DNA of 62,591 nucleotides, taken from contig JNVV01000008.1 of NCBI GenBank assembly GCA_000733355.1, forward strand, positions 554,961-617,551, read 5' to 3'. This DNA is from Falciphora oryzae. Lineage: Eukaryota; Ascomycota; Sordariomycetes; Magnaporthales; Magnaporthaceae. A program made the translations under genes and the position numbers. Below the pieces are notes generated by a model. It was not told the origin of the DNA. It saw only the letters and a list, made by a program, of their open reading frames with translations, and searched no databases. Every line of letters begins with the position of its first letter. The stretch's first letter is position 1. Shown piece by piece: positions 11,481 through 22,845 of this stretch.

Positions 11481-13441
11481 ATGACGAGACCCAGCGTTCG
11501 AGGCGGCCTGGCTGCCATGCTAGCTGCTTGGTCATGCCTGGCGGACGCGGCTGTGATTAGCTCCCGCTCGCACCCTGGCGTCAAGGTCAGTTTCAAAGAA
11601 ACCACCATCTGCGAAACGACACCCGGCGTCAAGGGCTACAGCGGCTTCGTTACGCTGCCCGTGTCGAAGCGGCAGCCGTACGAGACCAACCTGTTCTTCT
11701 GGTTCTTCGAGGCGCGCCACTCGCCCGAGACGGCCCCTCTCACAGTCTGGCTCCAGGGCGGGCCCGGCTCGGCGTCGACGGACCAGGCGGCGTCGGGCCA
11801 CAACGGGCCCTGCGTCGTCAACGCGGACTCGCGGACGACGACGCTGAACCCGCACAGCTGGAACGAGGTCGCAAACATGCTCTACATCGACCAGCCAGCG
11901 CAGACGGGCTTCTCGTACGACAGCGTGGCCGAGGGCGTCTACGACCTCGAGACGGGCGCGGTCGACCTCAGCACCACGACGCCCAGCAGCCCACTCTTCG
12001 TTAAAGGGAAATTCCCCAGCCAGAACCCGGCCCAGACGGCCAACTCGACGCAGACGGCGGCGCACGCCGTCTACCACTTTTTGCAGGCCTGGTTCGACGA
12101 GTTTTCCCAGTACAGGCGTGACAAAATCAGCGTGTGGTCGCAGTCGTACGGCGGCCACTACGCGCCTGCCCTCGCATCCATCATCAACAGGGAGTTCAAG
12201 AGCCCGGGCAGCGTCGTCGGCTGCAGCAAGCCGCGGCACCGCTTCGGCGTCGACTCGACCGGCATCATTAACGGCCTGATCGACATGTACACGCAGCTGC
12301 CGTCCATGAACGAGTTCCCCTTCCGCAACACGTACGACATCCCCGTCTACAACGAGTCCGTCTACAAGCACTACGACGACCTGCTGCACCGCCCGGGGGG
12401 CTGCCTCGACAGCGCGCGTGCCTGCAGGGACCTGATGGCCCGCGCCGACCCGGACGGCCTCGTCCCGCCGTCCATGCTCGCCAGCCAGGACTTCCAAGCG
12501 GCCTGCGGCGCCGCGCTCGAGCTGTGCGGCAAGGAGCTGATCTTCGCCTTCACGCCGGCCCACGGGCGCTACTACTTCGACATTGCGCAGCAGGCCCCAC
12601 TCACGTTCCCGAAGAACTACGCCCTTGGCTGGCTGAACCGGCCCGAGGTGCAGGAAGCGCTTGGCGTCAAGACCAGCTACCTCGCCTCCATGAACGCCGT
12701 CACGGGCGTGTTTGACCAGAGCGCCGACGTTATCCGCTCAGGGTTCATGGAGGAGCTGGCGGAGCTAGTGGACGATGGCGTCAAGGTTGCCATCATCAAC
12801 GGCGACCGCGACTATCGCTGCAACTGTGCGTTGAGTCCTGGTTGCTCAAGTCTTCCTTTGAGATGCCGCTGTAGGTGCTTGTGATAACTGACCGCTTGGC
12901 GGCTATAATAGGGTTCGGAGGCGAGGCGGTCAGCCTCGCGATCAAGCACAAGAAGAGCAGCGAGTTTGCCGCTGCTGGCTACGCAGACATCACCGTCGGC
13001 GGCTCGAGCGCCGGCAAGGTCCGCCAGCATGGCCTGTTCAGCTTCAGCAGGATCTACAACGCCGGGCACGAAGGTCAGTTTTGCCCTGCTACTAAAACCT
13101 CGACACATGTGCACGTACGGGCCAGGCTAACGCCCTCTTGTTTTTCTTTCGAAATAGTCCCTTCCTACAAGCGCGCCGAGTCGCTCGAGATCTTCAGGCG
13201 CACGGTCCTGGGCAAGGACCTCGCGACGGGCCGAGTGGACGCGGGCGCTGCCGACTACCACACCACGGGGCCGGCGCAGGTCTTCGACGTCAAGGTGCCC
13301 CTCGACCCGGTGCCGCGCGAGGTCGAGTGCTACACGTGGGCGGGCCCGCTGAGCATGCTGTGCACGCCGGAGCAGGTGCGGGCCCTGGCTAACGGCACTG
13401 CTGTTGTGAAGGATTTTATTGTCGTTGAGCCTGCTGCTTAG
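11481..13441 (+). CDS. Secreted serine carboxypeptidase, peptidase family S10
   Basis: Hydrolyses C-terminal residues from peptides, probably outside the cell or in the vacuole. Three exons join in phase (11481-12825, 12912-13073, 13158-13441) to 596 aa. The N-terminus has a signal peptide ending near CLADA. S10 hallmarks are present in order: WLQGGPGSAS (about residue 90), the nucleophile motif WSQSYGGHYAPA with Ser222, the acid motif NGDRDYRCNWFGGEA around residues 441-449 (completed only after splicing, which confirms intron 1), and YNAGHEVPSY with His501 (completed by intron 2). The residue before the active-site Ser is followed by the usual YGG, but the motif reads QSYGG rather than the common ESYGG. 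Cys pairs and N-glycosylation sites are present. The specific substrate is not predictable. Confidence 0.92.
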
Positions 13442-13906
13442 ATTCGTGGATGGTGGATGAGACGGTGCTGAATTGGCTCTCCTGGGGGCCTTGGATACTG
13501 TTGACTCCACGGAGCGATGATTCGGAGTAACGTTTCTATTTTTGTGGTGCCTATTTTCAGGTCGATGTTTTACACAGCAGATAAGAGACTGGATGGGCAA
13601 GATGAAAATGGAGGATATACCGAATAATGGAAATTACTATTTGACTACACTTGGCCTAGCCAGCACTCAAAGTCTGTAAGCCGGGAGGCGCTAAGCTTCA
13701 AATTCAGTACCGTTACCTTCAAGTATGTTGCTGAAGGGGTAGCCGCAACCAGTCGTTACCCCTATTTGATAGACTTGAGATTTCCCGCCATCAACCCACG
13801 TCATCCCCCCTGACACAGCTTCAGTAAGTCCGAACCCAATCTGTTTGCAAACAAAGTACATCTCCTTACAGTTTTTATGCTCGCAAACTCCACTCACAAC
13901 CCCTTT
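13442..13906. other. Convergent 3' intergenic region
   Basis: Separates the stop codons of the carboxypeptidase (+) and the P450 (-). It includes a short protein-like open frame on the minus strand that continues the P450 frame after its stop (see separate entry). Confidence 0.5.
13691..13906 (-). pseudogene. Cys-containing ORF fragment in frame after the P450 stop
   Basis: Directly after the P450 TGA, the same frame stays open for about 70 codons on the minus strand and ends at 13691. The translation is unusually protein-like: SGVCEHKNCKEMYFVCKQ and GVTTGCGYPFSN, with five cysteines, resembling the end of a small secreted Cys-rich protein rather than a P450. There is no ATG near its beginning. 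It could be a truncated relic, an exon of an unrecognised gene, or chance. I recognise no family. Confidence 0.25.
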
Positions 13907-15955
13907 TCAGCCCACCACAAGCCCAGTCGGCTGCAGCCTGACATAGCACTGTTTCGGCCGGTGCGTCAGCCCGTCGACGGCGTCATACCCTGACAGCCCG
14001 GGCGGGCAGGCCCGCAGCTCGAAGCTCCAGACCAGCAGCGTGAGCGAGATGCGCTGCTCCAGGTACGCCAGGCGCCGGCCGAAGCAGCCGCGCGTGCCCA
14101 GCCCGAACGGCATGGCGGGTCCCGCCGACGCGTCGAACGCCCAGCCGCTGCTGCTGCTGTCCTCTGTGGTAGTAGCAGCCCGCACCAGCCACCGCTCTGG
14201 ACGGAACTCGTCTATGCCCTCGGCGTCCCAGTCCGGGCGGGACGCGCTCCCGCCACTACTAGTAGAGGAGGCAGCGGCAGCAGCCTTGCGGGACGTCTCG
14301 CTGCGCAGCGCCTCGTCGATGGCGCGCGCGGGCGCCGTGAAGGACGGGCCGCGCGCCAGCATGAGCAGGGTTGTTCCCTTTGGCAGCACGTGGCCCAGCA
14401 CGACGGCGTCGCGGTCGCACGACCGGTCCAGCGCGGGCACGGTGCAGCCGACGCGCAGGATCTCCTCGATCACGGCGTCCAGGTACGGGGTCGGGCTGCC
14501 GGCTGTGATCTCCTCGACTGAAGGCAGGCGCTTCTCGGCTGCCGCGGCGGCGTGTGCTGCGCGGAGGGCGTCGCGGAGCTTGGTTTGGACGGCCGGGTGG
14601 TCCGCCAGCAGCTTTAAACCCCAGAGCAGCGTGGTGCTGGAGGTGTCGTGGCCTGCGATGACGAAGCCGACTGTCTGTTGTTGCGAGGGGTCATAAAGTT
14701 TGTAAGTGTCCAGGGGGTGTTCTTGGGGCTCGGCTCAACGTACCTCTTCTTCCATTATCTGCGACTTGAACACGGGTTCGCGGCCTTCCTTCTCGGCCAA
14801 GCGCTTCTCGCGGTGCACCATCATGTCGATAGCGGACCCGACCCATGTCGTGTCCTCCTCGTCCTCTGCCTCCTTCGACTCGAGCCTCTCGACGGCCATG
14901 TCGATCTGCCCCGCGATGAAGGCGCTAAGCCGGCGGCGGAACCGCATCTCGGAGGGTTTGATGCTGTGGAGCAGCCAGTAGGCGCCCGGGAAGGGGCTGT
15001 CCAGCACGCGCTTGAAGTTCTCGGTCCAGTGCTGCATGAACCCGATGGCCTCGTGGATCGGCGCATATGTGAAGTCGACGGGCGTGTCGGCGGAAGAGCC
15101 ACCGTCATCGTCGCCGCCGCTCGACAGCTCGGTCGAGAGCAGGTGCTGCGTCTGCGGCGGGATCGCGCGGTGCGGGTAGTTCTTGCCAAAGGTGAAGTCG
15201 AGCACGGCGTCCAGGGTCGCGTGGTGAATGTCGGCCTCGGCCGCGAACGGCCTCCCGCCGGCGACGCGCGCCCTGGCCCGCCACAGCCCGACCAGGTTCA
15301 CGAAGCCGGCGTACAGGTGCGGGGCCGCGACGCCGTTGAGGAAGGACGGCGTCATGAGGTCCTGCAGCAGGCGGCGGTGGGCCTTCCACTCGGGGCCCGT
15401 CTTGAGGTTGATGTGGTGCAGCGGCAGCAGCGTGGCCAGGAGGTCGATGGACCAGTCGGACCGGTCCCACTCCCTGCCGCGGCGCAGTAGGATGTCCTGC
15501 GACTCGCGGAAGTCGGTCAGCAGCACGAACGGCCGCCCGCCGAAGGGCTGGAGGAAGACCTGGATCAGCGGGCTGTCCGGGTGCCGCGCAGCCTGCTTGA
15601 CCATCCAGTCGAACATGCCGTCCGGGTCGCGCAGGAGCGAGGGCACGTCGCCGACGATGGAGCGCGCCGCCTCAGGGTTGTAGGGGATGCCTGGGATCGG
15701 CTTCGGGAGGAGGCGCCGGTAGAGGGCGTAAGCGGCCAAGACGGCGGCGGCAGCCCAGACGGTCATGGGGAGAAGCATGGTGACATAGAAAGCCAGGAGA
15801 AAGATGAGGGTGTTTTCGAGTCTATCTGCTAGTGATGAAGAAGGATTCGTGTTTGCTTGTGATGCTGCTCCGGTTGCGAGAGAAGACATCGAGGAGCCAG
15901 ACAGCGAGGTAAATATACCCAACCAAGAAGATTCCGGCCTCTTGCTCTCCCTCAT
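13907..15955 (-). CDS. Cytochrome P450 monooxygenase, ER membrane-anchored
   Basis: Haem-thiolate oxygenase. Two exons join in phase: 15955-14744 and 14674-13907, with a 69-nt intron, giving 659 aa, longer than the usual 500-550. The N-terminus has about 50 hydrophilic residues, then one or two membrane segments (TLIFLLAFYVTMLLP and onward), then the proline-rich hinge PKPIPGIP. Conserved signatures are the I-helix oxygen-binding AGHDTSSTT starting at Ala411 (immediately after the splice), the K-helix EEILR, the PERF-like FRPERW, and the haem loop FGLGTRGCFGRRLA with Cys601 as thiolate ligand. A low-complexity Ala/Ser/Gly insert lies between the K-helix and PERF regions. A later ATG (15889) is a plausible shorter start. 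CYP family and substrate are not assignable; no backbone biosynthetic gene is adjacent. Confidence 0.9.
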
Positions 15956-16734
15956 CGCCTTCCCGACGGTGGTCCGTCACGAACGCACAACTCCATCGTC
16001 AACTTCGTCACCGCCGCGCAATGGCACCCGCGGGTTGGTGGCCTTGCTTGCGTAGACTCTGCTCGGTGATAGGCAGTCCTCGCGAGCCTCTGAATCTCGG
16101 CTATTTTTCCCCATAACTCTTGATATGTCGTCTGCTTTGTGGGGCCGCCGTGCCCCGATTAACCTTAACCCCCGGCAACCGGGTTCCGGATCTCCAGAAT
16201 CTGCGTGGTCTGATGGCGGGTTTCTTGGCGCCCAGGCCAGTGCTCGGGGGCCCGCGGGTGGCCGGCGCTTAGTAGACGCTCTAGATATCGGAGCAAACGA
16301 AATACGAGATACTAAATACGAACAGACCAGCAGCTGGACAGAATGAAGCCACAAGGTAGGTAAGGTGTAAACCTCAAACGCTCCTGCTATACCAATTCGG
16401 GCCACGCCAGGCATTCACATCCACTGGAAACTGATACGTGTACGGGACCCAGTCCACTCCCCCAAGGGTTAAACTGACTGGAATAAACCGATTACGATTG
16501 GGACCTGATAGCGCAGGACCCAAACCGGCGGCCTAAATTCGAGATTCCATTACTAGGTATACTTGTTTGGTCGCCAGAACTCCAGTACTCCCAGCCGTAT
16601 CAGCCCACATACACGCCCCTTTCGCCAAATCCTCAATATCATACAGACATGGTTGTTAGCCGGCTTGTGCACCGCATAAGCCCTGCCTGTTTAGCTCGGG
16701 GGGCGGATCTTGGTGCTTAAGAGGCTCGTTCATA

Positions 16735-16860
16735 AGAAAAGGAAACATGAAAAGGGGGACAGGGAAAAAAGAAATAGGAAAGAAGAAACAGGGGAAACGG
16801 GGGAAACGGGGAAGGCCAGGAGAAAAAAAAATTAGGAAAAGGAGGTCGGAGAGAGAGAGA
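16735..16860 (+). repeat. 126 bp near-homopurine tract
   Basis: The plus strand is almost entirely A and G for about 126 bases, with G-runs (GGGGG, GGGGAAACGGGGG) and a terminal GAGAGAGAGAGA. Interruptions are few single C or T bases. Such mirror-like purine tracts can adopt triplex or G-rich structures; no gene overlaps it. Confidence 0.7.
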
Positions 16861-19599
16861 TCTAGTTTGGGACTATCTGAGTAAGTTGGCCAAAGTAGAA
16901 GAGAGCGGGCGGACGTCTTGAGGGTAACGGGATAGTCTGCTTGGCAACAGTATACCATGATGGCCCTCTCCCCCTTCTAGAAGGCAAAGGCCGAGCCATA
17001 ATGAGATATGAGGGAGTCAACAGCCTTGCTGGGCGGCGCGAATACCATGCGGGCACATGGGCCCATGAAAAACTCTGCCGGCACGCCTTGGACCAACAAT
17101 CCACTGCCGCGGAAGGGCAGCCACTTTTGGGGCACTTTGGTCGGCCAAGCGGCTATTGAAACGGTAACATGGATAACCGCCCTCCTGCCCTGCGCGAAGT
17201 CCATGGCAGTGAGGTGTTTCCCGACGCCGCAGGGACGGCTAGTAGAAAGCAGGTCAGACTGTGTGTAGCGGCCACTCTATTGAAGCGCCCAATCCTCGGT
17301 GGTCGTTACGCAGCCTGTCCGTGTGTGTCCCCGCTTCCCTTCACTGCACAACCTCGCGACTTCAATCGATCAAACCCGACTACAGACTACAGCTTTTCTC
17401 ATTCGGACCCTGTTTGCTCTGGTCAGTTGCATTGTGGGGGAACTTTTCACATCCCCACTCTCTTGGCAAACCTGCCATCCTTGCGTGTGTCTGGTGGGAC
17501 CCACTCTATAAAGTGGCACTCTATCGGGGGCGAAGGTCTCGCTGATGTAATTAACCCTGGGCCAATCACGGTCGGTTCGCGCGTCTCTAGCTGGCACCGC
17601 CGTGACGAGGACGCGCAAGGCCGCCGCGCCTCTGCTCTCCAGGCTCGCCTTGGCCCTCTCCGAGGATCAAGTCTCAGCTCGTGGAAGTCAAACCTGCAAT
17701 GTGGAGGTGCGCCCGGCGCCTCAGCAGTCGGTCGGCCACCGCTCCAACCACCTGGGCGCCCCAACCGCCAGCGCCCGTCGTGATCAGCGCTTTTGGCACT
17801 CTCCCCCTCTACAACCCGCGTACCAGCAACCGGTGGTACCAGCGCCTGGCGCCCTGCAACATCAGCCGCCGCAATTACAGCCTCACCAGATGCAACAGGA
17901 ACCCCAGCCGCATCCGATGCCTAGCGCCCGGGAGCAGCGGCCCGTTGAATCCCCAGCCGACGGACACTCCAGGCCACTCAAAAGGGTGAGACAACCAATG
18001 ATGTTCACGATGGAATCTCAAGGGAGGTAACTGCACGCCACCGACGTGTCTCACGGCCCAACGGTACCCTCCGTCGGGGACCTTGGTGACCGAGGATTGC
18101 CATAAGAACGAGCTGAAAATCCCGCGCATGGGATGGTGGCGTGATTGCCTATCCGGCGATTAGCTAGGGGCCTTGATTGGAAGTTCGGTTGTCGGCTTAT
18201 TGGTTCGCGCATTACAAAGGTGCTAGCAACGGTGCGAGTGGGGATGTGGCATACGGCAGGTTAGCCAAATTCCCTTCCCGCCGCCGGAGAGGCAGACGAT
18301 TGTGTGCGCCCGACTTTACGGGAAACAATTCCCAAGACGGCTCTGCAGATGGATGGCTGGCAAATTACGAGAAACCGGGGAGGTGTCGTCGTGTATTAGT
18401 CCTTCAAGCCGCCTGACTGGCTGCGGAAAATGGCCGCTGCCCGGGACACCAAGCCACAGGTGTAGGCTTAGTTATGTTAGGTTTATTCAACGTCTGTAAC
18501 GAGTGCTTTCTCGCTCTGGCCGGCATCTCGGCCACCAAGACCATGGACTTCCCCGCCGCCGTCACCTTCACCCGGCCGTCCGCCGTCGAGAAGTCTGAGC
18601 GGGTTCCATTTACAAGTCGACAAAGGGGGCCGTGCAAATTCCCGCTCTACAGCTAGATCCCACCTGAGTGGCGCGATACTCGTTTAACAATAATGCCTAA
18701 GATTTTCGGAGGCAATGCCACACTCAATACAGGCAGCGCAAGCGAATACGCAAGATTCCCGGAGCGGGGGTTGCCTAGTTGAGAATCATCCGCAATAGAA
18801 CGTTTCCAACGTCAGGTCGAATTTTGGGGACGGTCACCTCCATTCTACCCTGGAACGGGCAGCGCCCGCAGGCCGTGGCTCTCGCCCTTCGACCCGTACC
18901 TCCGCGGCAAACATAACTACAGCGGCCTCTTTCGCGACAACCTCGCCTGGATGCCCGCCACCGCCGTCCTACCCCTAGAATAGCATCGCGAACTTGGCGC
19001 ATGGACGCCGCACGCGCCGCACACGAAACCTAAACCAGGCCTTGGGACGAGCGCCCGTGTCATGCCGGGCCACACGCAAGGGACACGACGGTGGCGTACA
19101 GTTGATGTATTTTGTGGCTGTACGCGCTACGTGGATAGAAATGGTGAGGTGGCTTGCATACTATTGGGACGCGATGTGGAAGCAAGAGGGGAGAAACCAG
19201 GATGGAGCTCGCGACGATTATGCCAAACTGTAAGTCCATTCATCCGCAAAGCCCAAGCAAATTGGCTCGACTGCGTCTTCCTCCCTGCACTGACTCAACG
19301 CGCCGGCAATACGGTTTGCCCTGCCCATATAAGCTTCTCGATCTCCACGAAGCTTTGCAGAAAAACCCTCAGTTGCCGGGCCTCGTACGGGCTCACGTCA
19401 ACGACTTTTGGCCGCACGATCGCCGGTTTGACGTTAAGCACCCCGTTCTTCAAGTATCTAACCCTGTAGGGGTCCATAAAGGCCACCCTCGCAACGAGGA
19501 TCCGTTCGGAAAGGAAACACCGCCTCCTAGGCCTCACCACGGGGGCTATCCGTAATAGCGCGAAGCGTGCTTACTCTCGGCATGAACTGGGTCCCTCTC

Positions 19600-19950
19600 T
19601 GCAGGCTGCAGACGAGGCTGACGAGGCTGACGAGAGGGAGCCCCTCGACGTTGCCTTAGGCATCCATATACCTCTTTCCTCCTCTACAGGCACGCCCCCA
19701 CGCCCGTCACCAATCAGGGAACGCACGCCGCTTAGGGAACGCACGCGTGCGGCTACGGCTCAGCTTTATTTTGACGATTTTGATGATCCGTTTGTGGCAC
19801 AAGGAAATTTTGAGCAGGGCGCATTGTACGCTAGTGGCCTGGGTCATAAACGGAAGTCACGGCCTGGAGGTCGGGCAGCCAAAGGACAGATAACAAGATA
19901 TGAGAATGAAGGAACACTCAGACTGGCTCGGCTGCCACACCCCTTGTCCT
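19600..19950 (+). pseudogene. Protein-like relic, unrecognised
   Basis: A plus-strand frame reads through a DEADEADE-like acidic stretch, a RERTPLRERTRAATAQLYF segment and HKRKSRPGGRAAKGQ, then runs on into antisense sequence of the neighbouring minus-strand gene. The Asp/Phe-rich and basic patches look like real protein, and spacer regions of LTR-retrotransposon polyproteins can look like this, but no diagnostic motif is present. No start codon or complete domain. Confidence 0.25.
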
Positions 19951-19957
19951 CAATCTC

Positions 19958-22210
19958 CTACTTCCACGCGGCTTCGCCCATCCCTCCTTCCAACTCCCGG
20001 ATCATGCGCTCGTCGTTCGGCGCCCACCCCAGCTGCGGCAGTCCGTTCACATTCAGGATCAGATCTTCCTCCTCGAAGGCCCCCCTCACGATGTCCGTGC
20101 CCGGCGTGCTCGTGAGCAGCACCTTGATGGTGGCAGGCACGCTCCTGTCCTCGGCGAGGCGGATGAGGCTTAGCAACACGGGCAGCGCCTCGCGCTTAAA
20201 CTCATCCCGCTCGAACAGGTACACACCGTCGATTATGCAGAAGAGCGTCGTGGTCTCGGGCAGCTGCCGCACCAACCAGCCCAGCAGCTGGGTAAGCGCG
20301 TCGAGCCCCCCTGCCTGCAAGGCCGCGAGGTCAACGTCGCTGTACATGGGCCGCGTGTCGAAGGCATGCTGCCCCAGCAGCTGGTCGATCAGGCTGGTGA
20401 GCATGGCGTGCCCGCCGACGCGCCCGCCGGCCTCAGCCGGGTCGATGTGCTGCCCGCAGAACCACAGCGCCGACACGAAGCGCTCCTTGGCCCGCAGCAC
20501 CTGCGTCATGGTGGCGCAAAAGACCGACAAGGGCGAGACGTCGGCGATGGTCTGGGGCGGGTTGAAGTCCCAGTGCACTAGGAGCTTGGCCGAGGATGCT
20601 GACACGATCCAGCTCTGGAAGAGCTGCGTGTTGATGATTTGCTCCGCCTGGGCGCGCTCCCCTTCGGGCAGCTGCCCCTTCTTGTCGTCGACGAAGGCGA
20701 GGTCGGCCAGGTCGAGGTCGGGCGTGTCGAGCATCCGCCGCAGACCCTCTGGGCTGATGTACGGCCCCGTGGCGGGCGGCTGCGGCTGCGGCGGCGGCGG
20801 CGTGGTGGCCAGCAGCCTCTCGTACATGATATGGAGTTGCAGGTTCTCGCGCCGAGCGACTTCGAGCTCCCCTGCAGACGAGGCATCAGAATTCAATTCC
20901 TGCCCCTACAAAAGTCCTGGACTAGGATGCGACTCACGGTCCTTTCGCAGCAACTCGCGGTCCTTTTGCACCACGTGCTCCGCGAGCAGGTTGTTGAGCG
21001 AGTTCATGCCGTCGCCCACGTTCTGCACCATCTGCACAATCTGCCTGTGGAGCTTTTGCGTCTCTCGGGAGTCTTTGAGAGAGGAAGGCATGTGTCAGTC
21101 GCCGAGTCCTCGGGTGGGCTAGGGGCATTGCGTACACATGTGGAATTCGTGAATGTGCGACTTTGCGGCTTCCTCCATAAGACTTGAGCTTTTCGTCTTG
21201 ATCATGCCGAGGCTATCCATCATGCTCCTCTCGTAGTCATCCGCGTTAAGCAGGGCCTTGGTACCCCTCAGAACTTTACCGCCGGTATAACGTCAGCCTT
21301 GCCGTTGGCTTGCAGACCAAGTGGCCGGGACTCACACTCGTTGCTTATGAAAAAGCCAATGGCCCGCTCGATGGCGCCCAGCGTCGTGGCGGTTAGGTCC
21401 ACCGAGGCCCTCCGGATACGCACATCACCCGGGAAGGTCCCCAGGAATAGTTCGACGTCCGAGAAGATGGGGATGAGGCCGTCAAAGGCGTTGACGGCCT
21501 GTTGGCGCACATGCGCGGCAGTCTTAACGGCCTGGAGCACCACCGTGGTTAGCTGGCTATGCGAGTCGGGGCTGCCGGCCGCCTCTGGCCCGCACTGGGC
21601 TTACATTTAAAACCAGCTCCACGGCAGCCAAGACCGGCGTGGCAATGGGATCGCTAGGGGCAGCCTTGGCGCCAATTTTGACCGCCCCTGCCAGCGGCGT
21701 GACGTTGTTAGCTACCGTCCGCCGCACTTTCCGCAACCATCCTACTGGTCCTGCCACTTGCAGGTACTTGGTCCGCGCCGCTTCGAGCCTGCGGTAGATC
21801 TCGTCCCAACTGTCCGGGCTCCGGATGCTGTAGTCGGTGCTGGACCGGCCCTGGGGCTCCTTCGTCTTCTTGAACTCGGTCATGGCATCGGGAAAAATGG
21901 CTTTCCAGAACTCCATGGCGTTGGTGTTTGTCCAATCCGGCCTCGGTGGGAGGTCGTTGCCGTCCGGGGGCGACACCAAAGCCTGGTTGTTCGGGGCGTA
22001 CTGTCCGGGCGCAAAGGCCTGGCTATTCGAGGCGTACTGCCCGGACATTGGGCCATACTGCTCGATTATGGGAGCGTACTGCCCGGACACAGGATCATAC
22101 TGCACGGGCGGGTTCGCGAACATCGGGTGCTGCTCTTGGAGGTGATGGTCGATGTAGTCGACCGTCACGGGACGACTGAATCCCGGTATAAAAGAGCCTT
22201 GACCCGCCAT
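19958..22210 (-). CDS. DUF7708-type fungal protein with P-loop-less STAND-like C-terminus
   Basis: Five exons join in phase: 22210-21605, 21552-21336, 21273-21136, 21072-20938 and 20871-19958, giving 669 aa. Residues 1-90 carry a degenerate QYxP repeat (QYDP, QYAP, QYGP, QYAS, QYAP). Residues about 95-300 read as the fungal DUF7708 helical domain, with FDGLIPIFSDVELFLGTFPG and LGAIERAIGFFISNEF. A coiled-coil stretch follows (HRQIVQMVQNVGDGMNSLNN). The C-terminal third resembles a STAND/NACHT NTPase core: FVSALWFCGQH, MLTSLIDQLLGQ, a Walker B-like LFCIIDG at 575-581 and a sensor-like IKVLLTSTP at 614-622. The expected Walker A is absent; SSAKLLVHWDF (458-468) sits in its place. Related fungal proteins are of unknown function. 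It diverges from the AAA+ gene across 635 bp. Confidence 0.75.
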
Positions 22211-22845
22211 GACGGCGGCGTTGAAAGGAAAGAGGTATGAGGCTCTCGACGACGGTTGATGTTCAGGGGACCCCACCCTGCAATGTCTGTCTCTGTTGTC
22301 GGGCCTGATGCTGGGACCTTCGTCGCCGGCTTGCCGAGTTGAGCACTTGATCTGCTGGGGTAGGACCGCACGCTTCGGGCGGCTGGACAGCAAATGCAGT
22401 ATGACATGGCCGAAAGCCATTGGCTGCATGACCCTGTTTGGCGTCGGAGATGCCCGACCACATAATACTGCATATTTTCCGCGGGCTTTTGGGGCCAATA
22501 AAGCCACATCCTAGACGAGCCAAGGGTGTGAGCGTGAGGGGTACGGCTGAGCTGAGCCGGCAGGGTAGGTTTGTGCCGTTCAGACGAGGCTCTGGAGCCT
22601 GCGCGGTGAGTTAGCACGAGTATATGAGATACCAAGGGTAGCCCCAATTCTACAGTCCACGGCACTCAAGACGCCCGCCCCGTCAAGTCTTGGCAGGCTT
22701 TTCAGCCATCAGCGTAGCTTCGGCCAAGTCCTGCTCCTCTCGTCTCTCTCTGCTCTCACGTGGCCTTCTCGTCGCTATATTCTACGCCTTCAGAGTCTAG
22801 CTAGCGTGCCGGCCCTGCGTCTACGCCGAGACCGGGACTGCAGAA
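22211..22845. promoter_or_regulatory. Shared divergent promoter, DUF7708 gene / AAA+ gene
   Basis: 635 bp between two divergent ATGs with no coding content that I can support. On the AAA+ side a C/T-rich tract (CTCCTCTCGTCTCTCTCTGC around 22731-22752) precedes the start, typical of fungal core promoters. On the other side TATAAAAGAGCC, read on the plus strand at 22189, lies inside the DUF7708 coding sequence and is not its promoter. The sharing suggests possible co-regulation. Confidence 0.45.

Larger units (their letters stand above)
15956..19957. other. 4 kb geneless island with gene debris
   Basis: No intact gene. I see scattered protein-like stretches that do not join: 17602-18030 (+) ending in a Pro/Gln-rich tail, 18541-18600 (+) reading MDFPAAVTFTRPSAVEKSE, 18840-18980 (+) reading WLSPFDPYLRGKHNYSGLF then a stop, and 19650-19930 (+) reading AQLYFDDFDDPFVAQGNF. 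Between them are stop-rich sequences. A homopurine tract lies at 16735-16860. The pattern suggests decayed genes or a decayed retroelement, but I recognise no reverse transcriptase, integrase or transposase motif. Confidence 0.45.

Noticed and set aside
11532..12563. 343-codon minus-strand frame opposite the carboxypeptidase
   Set aside because: Arg/Val/Ala/Gly-rich mirror of a GC-rich coding strand; the plus strand carries full S10 catalytic motifs.
14648..15490. 280-codon plus-strand frame
   Set aside because: Antisense to the P450, which has all haem and I-helix motifs on the minus strand.
17600..18030. Pro/Gln-rich plus-strand frame as a real gene
   Set aside because: No ATG start in context, no domain and no joining exons; kept only as part of the debris zone.
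19794..21122. 442-codon Ser/Arg/Cys-rich plus-strand frame
   Set aside because: Antisense to the DUF7708-type gene, whose five exons close in phase; only the part before about 19930 may be an independent relic.
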